Shown here piece by piece: positions 1 through 6,902 of a stretch of DNA of 11,533 nucleotides; within the stretch, counting starts at the first letter, position 1, and each line of letters begins with the position of its first letter. The stretch lies in the NCBI GenBank assembly GCA_002404055.1, contig DHIZ01000397.1:1-11533 (forward strand), read 5' to 3'. Under the pieces are notes generated by a model. It did not search any database, was not told where the DNA came from, and was given only the letters and a program-made list of their open reading frames with translations. This DNA is from Chloroflexi bacterium UBA4733. Its GTDB lineage: Bacteria > Chloroflexota > UBA4733. The translations under genes and the position numbers were made by a program.

Positions 1-100
1 GCACACGATCCGGCGATGGTGTGTTGGCTCGTGTTAGCTCATACCGAGTCGCGTTGAAGGTTGAGTCCGAGTAGCCGTGCGAGGGATATCCTCGTCAACG
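1..100. other. Trailer-side flank of the CRISPR array
   Basis: This stretch lies beyond the leader-distal repeat. It has no further repeat copy where one would be expected (about 30-70), so the array ends at 101. I see no convincing gene, RNA or terminator in it. Confidence 0.6.
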
Positions 101-137
101 GTTTCAATCCACTCCCCCATCGCTGTAGGGGAGAAAC

Positions 138-170
138 CATCGTCCACGAGCCGATCTCCGACCCGTAAAT
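138..170 (-). other. Spacer at trailer end, near-duplicate of the spacer at 645-680
   Basis: This 33-bp spacer is the leader-distal, hence presumably oldest, one. It matches 30 of 33 positions of the spacer at 645-680. In crRNA orientation both begin with the same 11 nt (ATTTACGGGTC) and differ at positions 12, 15 and 28. Read in frame from the first base it would encode IYGSEIGSWTM. Confidence 0.9.
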
Positions 171-644
171 GTTTCAATCCACTCCCCCATCGCTGTAGGG
201 GAGAAACCGACGATGTGCATGGGATTCTGCACAGCCTGATCCCGTTTCAATCCACTCCCCCATCGCTGTAGGGGAGAAACTTCCGAACAAGCGATCGCTC
301 GGATGACGGCGCTCGTTGCGTTTCAATCCACTCCCCCATCGCTGTAGGGGAGAAACGTCGGGAGAAGCCGACCGAGCCGAGCGCGAAGTCGTTTCAATCC
401 ACTCCCCCATCGCTGTAGGGGAGAAACGCGCGCGTGGCGGCTTACCGCACTGCGAATAAGGTTTCAATCCACTCCCCCATCGCTGTAGGGGAGAAACCAA
501 CCATGTGCCCGGTGAGCATCACCTCTCGCTTTGTTTCAATCCACTCCCCCATCGCTGTAGGGGAGAAACCGGAAATCCGCAGGGCCAACCGGATCGCGGA
601 ACAACGAGTTTCAATCCACTCCCCCATCGCTGTAGGGGAGAAAC

Positions 645-680
645 CTGCATCGGCCACGAGCCGATTTCAGACCCGTAAAT
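645..680 (-). other. Spacer targeting a variant of the 138-170 protospacer
   Basis: This 36-bp spacer shares its PAM-proximal end (5' in crRNA orientation) exactly with the 138-170 spacer and is 3 nt longer at the distal end. In frame from its first base it would encode IYGSEIGSWPMQ. Two of its three differences from the older spacer are silent in that frame (TCG/TCT, GAG/GAA), and one changes Thr to Pro. It sits seven units closer to the leader, so it was probably acquired later from a related but diverged phage or plasmid. Confidence 0.9.
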
Positions 681-1858
681 GTTTCAATCCACTCCCCCAT
701 CGCTGTAGGGGAGAAACCATTTGTTCGATGCGGCTGTCAGGTCGATAACGGTTTCAATCCACTCCCCCATCGCTGTAGGGGAGAAACGGAGCATCTACGG
801 CACGCTTGAAGTCACGTTGCAGTTTCAATCCACTCCCCCATCGCTGTAGGGGAGAAACCCTCCGAGAATTGCGTGAGCTCATCCCAGCCGATGTTTCAAT
901 CCACTCCCCCATCGCTGTAGGGGAGAAACCGTGCAGGCATTCGCTCGAACACCGCCGCCCTTGTTTCAATCCACTCCCCCATCGCTGTAGGGGAGAAACT
1001 TTATCGACCCGACATCCGGCGCCTTCGGCACGACGTTTCAATCCACTCCCCCATCGCTGTAGGGGAGAAACGACGCGTAATTTCAAGCTCATCGAAGACC
1101 TATGCGTGTTTCAATCCACTCCCCCATCGCTGTAGGGGAGAAACGCGACCGGCGATGGTGTCCAGAAACAGATTGCCCTCGTTTCAATCCACTCCCCCAT
1201 CGCTGTAGGGGAGAAACCTGTCATGCGGCACGGTCGCCGCCGCCTGGGAGAGTTTCAATCCACTCCCCCATCGCTGTAGGGGAGAAACTGTCCCGGAGAA
1301 CTACCAGACCACGGATGGAATTGTTTCAATCCACTCCCCCATCGCTGTAGGGGAGAAACGCCTGCGGACCTCGCGCCCCGCGTGGCAGCTCTAGTTTCAA
1401 TCCACTCCCCCATCGCTGTAGGGGAGAAACGGCGGCGGTGGCTCCTCTCTCGGAGCTTCTCTGGTTTCAATCCACTCCCCCATCGCTGTAGGGGAGAAAC
1501 CGTTTCGTTCCACGCCTACGCCCGCGAGTACGTGTTTCAATCCACTCCCCCATCGCTGTAGGGGAGAAACGTAATCTGCTGGTCGCACTCGGCGAACGCT
1601 TTATAGTTTCAATCCACTCCCCCATCGCTGTAGGGGAGAAACGCCCGACGATCAGGCAACTCAGCCGGTCGTGCGACCGTTTCAATCCACTCCCCCATCG
1701 CTGTAGGGGAGAAACGCGAGTGGACGTTCCCGCCGGCATCGCTCGATCTGTTTCAATCCACTCCCCCATCGCTGTAGGGGAGAAACTTGACCCCCGGTTT
1801 TTTGCGCGACAAGGTCTCCAAGTTTCAATCCACTCCCCCATCGCTGTAGGGGAGAAAC

Positions 1859-2092
1859 CCTAGTTCACGCGTGGCAGGGGGCAAGCGTATCAGGCTGGTC
1901 CCCCTTGACAGAGTGCCCGCTGCGCGGCCCCGTGCACCGCCGCCATGAGTGGCCCACGCCCCTGCGCCCGGCGGGCGCCCGCGCGAACCTCACACGTGCG
2001 AGCCGGCCGCTTGGGGCTCGCGCACGTGCCCGCAAGACATAATGACCAACCACTGGCGAGACGTCCTCCTCTCACCACGTTGCCTCACTCCC
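1859..2092 (-). promoter_or_regulatory. CRISPR leader between cas2 and the array
   Basis: This 234-bp stretch separates the cas2 stop from the first (leader-proximal) repeat. Repeat orientation makes it the leader: it should carry the pre-crRNA promoter and the sequences Cas1-Cas2 uses for polarised integration. It is GC-rich, unlike the AT-rich leaders of many hosts, and I find no convincing -35/-10 pair on the minus strand. It contains a large inverted repeat (1993-2028) and a compact perfect hairpin, GCGCCC-GGC-GGGCGC, at 1964-1978. The short open frames across it on both strands look like by-products of high GC, with no family resemblance or ribosome binding site. Confidence 0.75.
1993..2028. 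repeat. Imperfect inverted repeat in the leader, CACGTG tips
   Basis: The left arm CACGTGCGAGCC (1993-2004) and right arm GGCTCGCGCACGTG (2015-2028) are reverse complements apart from two extra bases (CG, 2021-2022) in the right arm. A 10-nt centre separates them. As RNA or cruciform this would be a 12-bp stem with a small bulge. It is not followed by a T-run on either side, so it is a poor intrinsic terminator. It may be a dimeric protein-binding site, a leader structural element, or the 3' end structure of the cas mRNA; the sequence does not decide. Confidence 0.6.
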
Positions 2093-2380
2093 TCAGATGA
2101 CCAACGGCTGTTCGAGGTCGCGCGGCTTGCGCACGCCGAAGTGCTGGATCTTGCGCCGGCTCGCCTCGTCAATGGTGTAGATGCGGATGCTGTCGTGCTG
2201 CGGGTCCATCTCCTTCTTTAGCCGCACATGCAACCGCACCAGGTCGGCCTCGCTCACCAGGCACTCGAACACCGAGTACTGGACGCGTTGCCCGAAAGCA
2301 CCACAGGCCAGCGCAACGCGGCGCAGCCGGCGTCGCCCGGCTGGTGTTTCCGTGTTCACGTCATAGGCCACTACCACCAT
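2093..2380 (-). CDS. cas2: CRISPR-associated endonuclease Cas2 (type I-C)
   Basis: This is a 95-residue protein, the usual length for Cas2, the dimeric ferredoxin-fold subunit that bridges Cas1 dimers during spacer integration. The first strand carries VVVAYDVN with the conserved Asp7, and the central QRVQYSVFEC segment (about 31-40) is a Cas2 hallmark. The C-terminal half has RIYTIDEASRRKI, also typical. The ATG at 2380 is chosen because the protein then begins directly with the first strand. A GTG at 2383 is equally possible, because GAGGAGG at 2392-2398 is 8 nt from GTG and 11 nt from ATG. It is the last gene of the operon, 22 nt after cas1, and is followed by the leader. Confidence 0.97.
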   Translation of the reverse strand: MVVVAYDVNTETPAGRRRLRRVALACGAFGQRVQYSVFECLVSEADLVRLHVRLKKEMDPQHDSIRIYTIDEASRRKIQHFGVRKPRDLEQPLVI

Positions 2381-2402
2381 CACCGCCGCCGCCTCCTCTT
2401 CC

Positions 2403-3437
2403 TCAGCGCGCTGTGAAGGGCGGGTAGACCGCCAGCTCACCGCGGATCCGCCGCGCCAGCAGACGCGCCTGCACCGTGTACACTTGGACCAGCCGAGCAC
2501 TCTGCCCCAGGAAGGGATGCGGCACCACCTCCTGCTTCCGTCGCTGATACTCGGTCAGCACAGTGCGGCGCCCTGCCTCGCTCAACAACACTGCGCCACC
2601 CTCGCGTAACTCGAAGTCGCCCGGGCCGATCTGCCGCCGGTTGATCAGCGCCAACGCTAGCCGGTCGGCCACCAGCGGCCGGAACTCCTCCAGCAGGTCC
2701 AACGCCAGCGACGGGCGCCCCGGGCGGTCTTCGTGCAGATACCCGACCGACGGATCCAGGCCCGCGGCCGTCAGGCCGGCGACGCAGTCGCTGAGGACGA
2801 GGGCGTAGAGGAACGAGAGCAGGGCGTTGCAGCGATCGCGTGGCGGCCGGCGATTCCGGCCGGTGAAAGGGAACGCGTCCGTCTGCTGCCGCATCGCAAA
2901 GGGGAGACCGGAGAAGTACGCGCGGGCGCCCGCCCCTTCGCAGCCCCGCAGCGCGTCCATCGTCCCCACTTCCTGCGCGCTGGGGATCACCTCCGCAATC
3001 CGGGCTGCGCTCCGGCGCAACGCCTCCGCCTGCGGGACCGGCGCATCGCGTGCGCTGCGCAGCAACAGCGTGCGTTCGTTCACCAGCTTGCCCAGGACGA
3101 CGCAACGGGCGATCGCCAGCGTCGCCGCCGGGTCGTCGGCGAGCCGGAACTGCTGCCGCCGGAGCAACACGTTGCCCGAGCCCGGCGCGTCCACGCGTGC
3201 GATCAACCACCCGCCCTCGCTCAGGAAGGTGAGCGCGACGCCGAAGTCGGCGCACAGGCGCATCGCCTCCGGACTCACCAGGGTGCGGCCGAACGCGACC
3301 ACCGAGTCCACGTTCCGCACGGGCACGCGGAGCTTCACCTCCCGCTGCACCGAGACTTCGAGCGATTCGTGGTCGCGCCGCAGGAAGGCGTCGTTGGTCA
3401 GGACGTACAAGGTGTTGGTGAGGATTGCGGCCGTCAA
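2403..3437 (-). CDS. cas1: CRISPR integrase Cas1 (type I-C)
   Basis: This 344-residue protein is the metal-dependent integrase that inserts new spacers with Cas2. The N-terminal beta-rich domain starts ILTNTLYVLTND (5-16). The alpha-helical catalytic domain contains RGCEGAGARAYF (164-175; Glu167), then YLHEDRPGRPSLALDLLEEF (233-252; His235, Asp247, Glu250), the expected metal ligands. Length agrees with type I-C Cas1. I chose the TTG at 3437 because homologous sequence begins there, GGAGGAGG at 3445-3452 lies 7 nt upstream, and TTGA overlaps the cas4 stop. The open frame continues far upstream (to 4595), but that part reads antisense-like sequence over cas4 and cas7 and is not part of the gene. 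Confidence 0.97.
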   Translation of the reverse strand: MTAAILTNTLYVLTNDAFLRRDHESLEVSVQREVKLRVPVRNVDSVVAFGRTLVSPEAMRLCADFGVALTFLSEGGWLIARVDAPGSGNVLLRRQQFRLADDPAATLAIARCVVLGKLVNERTLLLRSARDAPVPQAEALRRSAARIAEVIPSAQEVGTMDALRGCEGAGARAYFSGLPFAMRQQTDAFPFTGRNRRPPRDRCNALLSFLYALVLSDCVAGLTAAGLDPSVGYLHEDRPGRPSLALDLLEEFRPLVADRLALALINRRQIGPGDFELREGGAVLLSEAGRRTVLTEYQRRKQEVVPHPFLGQSARLVQVYTVQARLLARRIRGELAVYPPFTAR

Positions 3438-4108
3438 CGCGCTGCCTCCTCCGCGCGGCTGAGACCGCGCAGGTACGCGGTCGAGCCGTCGCTGCCACCG
3501 GTCACCTCCGGCATGCACGCCGCGCGCAGCGAGCACCCATCGCACCACGGGCCGAGGCGCGCCGACGGCGTCACTCCGGCAGCGATGAGCGCCCGCACGT
3601 CCCGCGCCGTGTCCTCGACGATTCGACGGAGTGCCGCATCGCAGGCCACGTCCCGCCTGCGCCGGCTGGTACCGAAGTAGATCGCCCCGGCCGGCACCGG
3701 CACGCCCAACATCTCCTCCAGGCATATCGCCTGGGCGCACACCTGGACGTCGGATTGGTCGTGCGGCCGGCGGCGTCCGCGTTTGTACTCCACCGGAAAG
3801 GGCGCCTCGGTGCCATCCGCTTGACGGTGGAACTCCACCACATCGGCCTTGCCGCTCAGGCCGAGGCGATCCGAGAACAGCGGCAGCCCTCGGACGACGC
3901 GCACATCCGGGTGCTGTTCTGTGCCCGCATCGTCGACGTGCTCGTGCAGCGCGTCGCCTTCCAACGTGAAGGCGTTGTCGACGAATACCTCCTCCACGTA
4001 CTGCAGCGCACAGCGCCGCGGGCAGAAGCGGTAATGGCGCAGCGCAGAGATCGGCACCGGCTCCGGCGGCTCCTGTGCTGACGCGTTGTCGCCTGTGCCT
4101 GCCGTCAC
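3434..4108 (-). CDS. cas4: CRISPR-associated exonuclease Cas4
   Basis: This 224-residue RecB-family nuclease with an iron-sulfur cluster processes prespacers and enforces PAM choice together with Cas1. Cluster cysteines are visible in FCPRRC (29, 33) at the N-terminus and in WCDGCSLRAAC (189, 192, 198) at the C-terminus. The nuclease core shows His55 (DALHEHVD), Asp89 (GKADVVEF), Glu107-Lys109 (VEYKRG) and the Q-rich helix DVQVCAQAICLEEML. All expected active-site residues are present. The GTG start at 4108 overlaps the cas7 stop as GTGA, implying translational coupling; no strong separate ribosome binding site is seen. Its 3' end overlaps the cas1 start by 4 nt. Confidence 0.97.
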   Translation of the reverse strand: MTAGTGDNASAQEPPEPVPISALRHYRFCPRRCALQYVEEVFVDNAFTLEGDALHEHVDDAGTEQHPDVRVVRGLPLFSDRLGLSGKADVVEFHRQADGTEAPFPVEYKRGRRRPHDQSDVQVCAQAICLEEMLGVPVPAGAIYFGTSRRRRDVACDAALRRIVEDTARDVRALIAAGVTPSARLGPWCDGCSLRAACMPEVTGGSDGSTAYLRGLSRAEEAAR

Positions 4109-5025
4109 GACACGAGCCTGGACAGGGTGACCCCCCGCGGGAGGTTGGCGTCGTCGACTGACACTTCGTAGTCCTCGAACGAACGCGCAGGCTCCACGCC
4201 CAGGCGGCGTTGCACACGGATCCGTTCGAACAGGCGGTGCGCCGAGGCCTCGCCCAGCGCCGAGGCATGCCGGAAAACGTACAGGCCGCGTGTGTCCATC
4301 TCGCCGCGCGCGGCGGAGCGGTCATCCCAGAACATCCGCGTGACCGCCTCCCAGAGGAGCGCGAGGTCCTCCTCTGAAAAGCCGGTGTCGCGCGCGAAGG
4401 AGGCGGATACAAACCCGTGGGCGCGGTAGAGACCGTACGGGATCGTGTACTTTCGCCCGATCTCGGTGGTCCCGGCCTTCTCGCTCCGCTCCAGGGTTGT
4501 CTTGGCGACGCGCGTGATCGCGTACTCCGTGGGCACAACCGGGTCGATCGAGCGCGCGAAGGTGATCTGGGCCGGGCCCCGCACCTGTCCTGCATTCACC
4601 CCGGTGGTCATGACCGCACCGAAGGTCCGTACATCGTAGAAGTTGCGGCACATCCACTGCCGTGCTGCCTCACGTTGTGCCGAGGGCGGGTTCTTACGTG
4701 CCTCACTCTCATCGGCCCCGGTGATGCCGGCTGCATCCTGCGCCTCACGGTGCAGTTCATTGAGGAAGTGGCCGCCCCGACTCTGATGCTGGATGTAGAT
4801 GCGATAGCCGGGCACGCCGTCACCACGCGCCGCGAAGACGTAGTCCCGTACCTTGCGCTTCAGGCACACGTCAGTAACCAGCCCGTGGCCGGTCTCCGGG
4901 TCGATCCGCGGCATGTTCCCGGCGTCGGGATCGCCGTTCGGGTTGCCGTCACGCACGTCGAACAGCAACACGAAGTCGTGGCGGACTGCGACAGGACTTG
5001 TGGTGGCTGGGGGTTGCGTGGTCAT
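4105..5025 (-). CDS. cas7: Cascade backbone protein Cas7c (Csd2 family)
   Basis: This is the 306-residue type I-C Cas7, which forms the helical backbone of Cascade along the crRNA spacer. The N-terminus has the family signature DVRDGNPNGDPDAGNMPR (23-40), followed by GLVTDVCLKRKVRDYV. Further on, VRTFGAVMTTG and the stretch ending in GPAQITFARSIDPV are also typical. The ATG at 5025 is preferred because GAGGAG (5036-5041) lies 10 nt upstream and the conserved region follows soon after. A GTG at 5043 overlapping the cas8c stop would add six residues. Its stop overlaps the cas4 GTG. Confidence 0.97.
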   Translation of the reverse strand: MTTQPPATTSPVAVRHDFVLLFDVRDGNPNGDPDAGNMPRIDPETGHGLVTDVCLKRKVRDYVFAARGDGVPGYRIYIQHQSRGGHFLNELHREAQDAAGITGADESEARKNPPSAQREAARQWMCRNFYDVRTFGAVMTTGVNAGQVRGPAQITFARSIDPVVPTEYAITRVAKTTLERSEKAGTTEIGRKYTIPYGLYRAHGFVSASFARDTGFSEEDLALLWEAVTRMFWDDRSAARGEMDTRGLYVFRHASALGEASAHRLFERIRVQRRLGVEPARSFEDYEVSVDDANLPRGVTLSRLVS

Positions 5026-5039
5026 AGTGGTAACGCTCC

Positions 5040-5480
5040 TCACTGTCCTGATGCTGTTGTCGGGGCAAGGCCCGCTGTGGCATCGTCATCTGCCATGTCG
5101 TGCTCGCCGCTGTGGCGCCGGAACCGCTCCGCCCTCTGATGGTAGAACCCCAGCGCGAAGCGTCCCTGCTCTTCCAGCGGCAGGAACGCTGGGAAGCCAG
5201 GCCCGCCGGGCAACTTGCCCAGGATCTCCTGCAGCTCACGCTCCTGTGTCACCGCGAGGCCCGGCTTGTCCCGCTTGACGGTTCGAAGGTGACTCTGCGC
5301 GAGCCGTAGCAGGATCGGGAAGGCGGCACGCGGCGCGCTGGCGGCGCGGCCGTAGAAGCGGTCCACAATGTCGGCGCCCACGTCCCCCACCGCGGCGTAC
5401 TGAACCGCCTCCAGCACCGCAAGCAGGCGGCCGCAGAGGTATCCCGGGCTCACCTGCTCCCGGTCGAGTGCCTCGGTCAT
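5040..5480 (-). CDS. cas11c: Predicted Cas11c small subunit from an internal start in cas8c
   Basis: An in-frame ATG at codon 475 of cas8c (5480) would give a 146-residue protein starting MTEALDREQVSPGYL and sharing the cas8c stop. Established work on type I-C systems shows that the small subunit is made by independent translation from inside cas8c. Here the sequence shows AGAGGAGGG (5487-5495) six bases before this ATG, one of the best ribosome binding sites in the window, although it lies in the middle of a gene. The product would be mostly helical, as expected for Cas11, which lines the inner face of Cascade and holds the displaced strand. The site is seen; its use is inferred. Confidence 0.8.
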   Translation of the reverse strand: MTEALDREQVSPGYLCGRLLAVLEAVQYAAVGDVGADIVDRFYGRAASAPRAAFPILLRLAQSHLRTVKRDKPGLAVTQERELQEILGKLPGGPGFPAFLPLEEQGRFALGFYHQRAERFRRHSGEHDMADDDATAGLAPTTASGQ

Positions 5481-6902
5481 CACTGGCCCTCCTCTGGTCA
5501 CGGGCGAGCGGTTCAACGCCGCCCGAATCAGTCCCAAGCGCGCCGGCCCGCGCCAAGCATCGACGTTGCCGTTCTCGGCCGTCAGGCGGTGCACGGCCGC
5601 CGCCAACACTGCAGCAGGCAGCGGCCCGCCCGTGAGCGCCGCCCGCAGCAGCGCCGCCGGGAGGTTTTTCGGCACGTCTTCGGCGACTCTTCGCGGGTCC
5701 CGCACCAGACTCCCGAGGAGGGTGCGGAGCGACGGCGGCAGGGCCGGCTCGCCACTCCGACGGAGCACGACCTCACCGCGTCGTTGCGGCCAGACGGTCA
5801 CCATCTGCAGGTCGGCAAACCACCGCCCCAGATTGGTACGGGCGGCCTCTATCGTCGTGTCGAGCCAGGCCCGCACCATCACCCGTCCGCCCGCCCCTGC
5901 CAGGACCACCGTGCAGAACGCCTCAGCGCCCACCGCTGGCAAGCGGTTGTCGCCGCGGCGCGGCGCGGTCAGCAGCAGCCGCACCGCCTCGGGATCGGGC
6001 TGCTCGAAAAACGCTGCCAGGTCGAGCGGCTCACCGCCGAGCGTCCAGTAGAGGATGGCGGCCCCGCCCTCGTCGAGTCGTGTCCGCGGCACGCCGCGGC
6101 GCTGGAGGAGACGGTTCATCGCCCGGCTGTACGCTTCCACACAGTCTCCACACGTGGGGCTGTTGAACGCCGCCTCCCACCCGTAGGATTCAAACGCCGA
6201 AGCGTTGAACGAGATCAGCGACGTGCCCGACGCCTGGCCATCGGGGACGCCCATGATCTTGGTCATGTGCCGGTCAGCCGGTGGCTTCATCCGTCCGCAG
6301 CAGAGACAGACACGCTCGTGGGAGCCCCGGCCGGCTCGTGCTTTTGTGCCGCGCTCCTGGGAACGCTCTGCAACATGCTGCGCCCAGAAGTCCATTGCAG
6401 CCGGCCGGTTGCAGACCAGCCGCAGGTCGTCGCCAGCCAGTGTGAAGGCGTAGCGGTCACCCGCCGCCGGCGTGCGCAAGGCGAGCTCGGTGCGCAGCGC
6501 GGCGAGCTGCGCCGGGTCGTCGTAGAACGTCGCGGCCGCCTGCAACCCGGCATCGCCTGTTGCGGCCGCTGCGTGATGCATGAGGTCCGTAAACGCCGAG
6601 AAACGCGCCAGAAGCTTGCGCCGATCCGTCTCCGTCGTTTCGGGACTCGGTCCAAGCACGTAGCCAGCGTTGTCGACCGCCAGGTTCGACAACGGCGCTA
6701 CCGTGCGCGCCCCCACCTTGGGGATCAACGCGGGTGGCACCTTCTTGTCGTCGTCGATGCGGTCGACGAGGCCCTGGAAGTTTCCCGTTTGATCGACCAC
6801 CAGCAACCACCGCACCGGCTGCTGTTCGAAGGCCGGCATCGCAAGCTCGGCCCGGAGCGTTGGATCGTGCTGGGCGAACTGCTGCAGCCGCTGAATCAGC
6901 AC
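5040..6902 (-). CDS. cas8c: Cascade large subunit Cas8c (Csd1 family)
   Basis: This 620-residue large subunit recognises the PAM and opens target DNA in type I-C Cascade. Diagnostic Csd1 sequence lies in the middle: paired CxxC motifs (Cys199/Cys202 and Cys251/Cys254, probably zinc-binding) flanking SGTSLISFNASAFESYGWE (225-243). The C-terminal part is helical and doubles as the small-subunit region. I chose GTG 6902 because homologous-looking sequence (LIQRLQQFAQHDP) begins there, GGGGAGG (6911-6917) is 8 nt upstream, and it overlaps the cas5 stop by 7 nt. The open frame extends 79 codons further upstream, but that Arg-rich extension is antisense-like over cas5. The C-terminal tail after about residue 600 (DDDATAGLAPTTASGQ) is low-complexity. 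Confidence 0.96.
   Translation of the reverse strand: MLIQRLQQFAQHDPTLRAELAMPAFEQQPVRWLLVVDQTGNFQGLVDRIDDDKKVPPALIPKVGARTVAPLSNLAVDNAGYVLGPSPETTETDRRKLLARFSAFTDLMHHAAAATGDAGLQAAATFYDDPAQLAALRTELALRTPAAGDRYAFTLAGDDLRLVCNRPAAMDFWAQHVAERSQERGTKARAGRGSHERVCLCCGRMKPPADRHMTKIMGVPDGQASGTSLISFNASAFESYGWEAAFNSPTCGDCVEAYSRAMNRLLQRRGVPRTRLDEGGAAILYWTLGGEPLDLAAFFEQPDPEAVRLLLTAPRRGDNRLPAVGAEAFCTVVLAGAGGRVMVRAWLDTTIEAARTNLGRWFADLQMVTVWPQRRGEVVLRRSGEPALPPSLRTLLGSLVRDPRRVAEDVPKNLPAALLRAALTGGPLPAAVLAAAVHRLTAENGNVDAWRGPARLGLIRAALNRSPVTRGGPVMTEALDREQVSPGYLCGRLLAVLEAVQYAAVGDVGADIVDRFYGRAASAPRAAFPILLRLAQSHLRTVKRDKPGLAVTQERELQEILGKLPGGPGFPAFLPLEEQGRFALGFYHQRAERFRRHSGEHDMADDDATAGLAPTTASGQ
5487..5495 (-). promoter_or_regulatory. 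Internal ribosome binding site for Cas11c
   Basis: AGAGGAGGG on the minus strand lies 6 nt before the in-frame ATG at 5480 within cas8c. Sequence and spacing match the ribosome binding sites before cas1, cas5 and cas8c. Confidence 0.75.

Larger units (their letters stand above)
101..1858 (-). CRISPR. Type I-C CRISPR array, 25 repeats and 24 spacers
   Basis: A 37-bp repeat begins at 101, 171, 244, 320, 391, 461, 533, 608, 681, 751, 822, 893, 963, 1035, 1108, 1181, 1252, 1323, 1394, 1464, 1534, 1606, 1679, 1750 and 1822. On the plus strand it starts GTTTCAATCCAC and ends GGGGAGAAAC. I read all 25 copies as identical, including both terminal ones. Spacers are 33-39 bp. Read on the minus strand the repeat ends in GTGGATTGAAAC, the usual 3' end of type I-C repeats, so the crRNA is transcribed leftward from a leader at 1859-2092, in line with the cas operon. 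In that orientation CTCCCC and GGGGAG form a stem, and exactly 11 nt (TGGATTGAAAC) follow its 3' base. That matches the 5' handle length known for Cas5d cleavage. The newest spacers should therefore be at the right end and the oldest near 138. Confidence 0.99.

Noticed and set aside
11..1164. CCGGCGATGGTGT shared between the left flank (about 10-22) and the spacer at 1145-1180, suggesting self-targeting
   Set aside because: A 13-base match is expected by chance in a window of this size, and the match does not extend further.
77..1841. Many open frames across the array encoding repeated peptides such as FSPTAMGEWIET, SIHSPIAVGEKP and VSPLQRWGSGLK
   Set aside because: They are translations of the CRISPR repeat itself, with spacers in between, and are not genes.
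1914..1919. Plus-strand TTGACA in the leader suggesting transcription toward cas2
   Set aside because: It is followed by GC-rich sequence without a -10 box, and both the array and cas2 are read in the opposite direction.
2733..3680. A 315-codon plus-strand frame opposite cas1 and cas4
   Set aside because: It is a mirror of cas1 and cas4 coding sequence, with no domain signature.
2403..4595. A very long minus-strand frame that could be read as a 730-residue Cas1 fusion
   Set aside because: Only the last 344 codons resemble Cas1. The upstream part is Arg/Pro/Ala-rich out-of-frame reading over cas4 and cas7, and a good ribosome binding site precedes the TTG at 3437.
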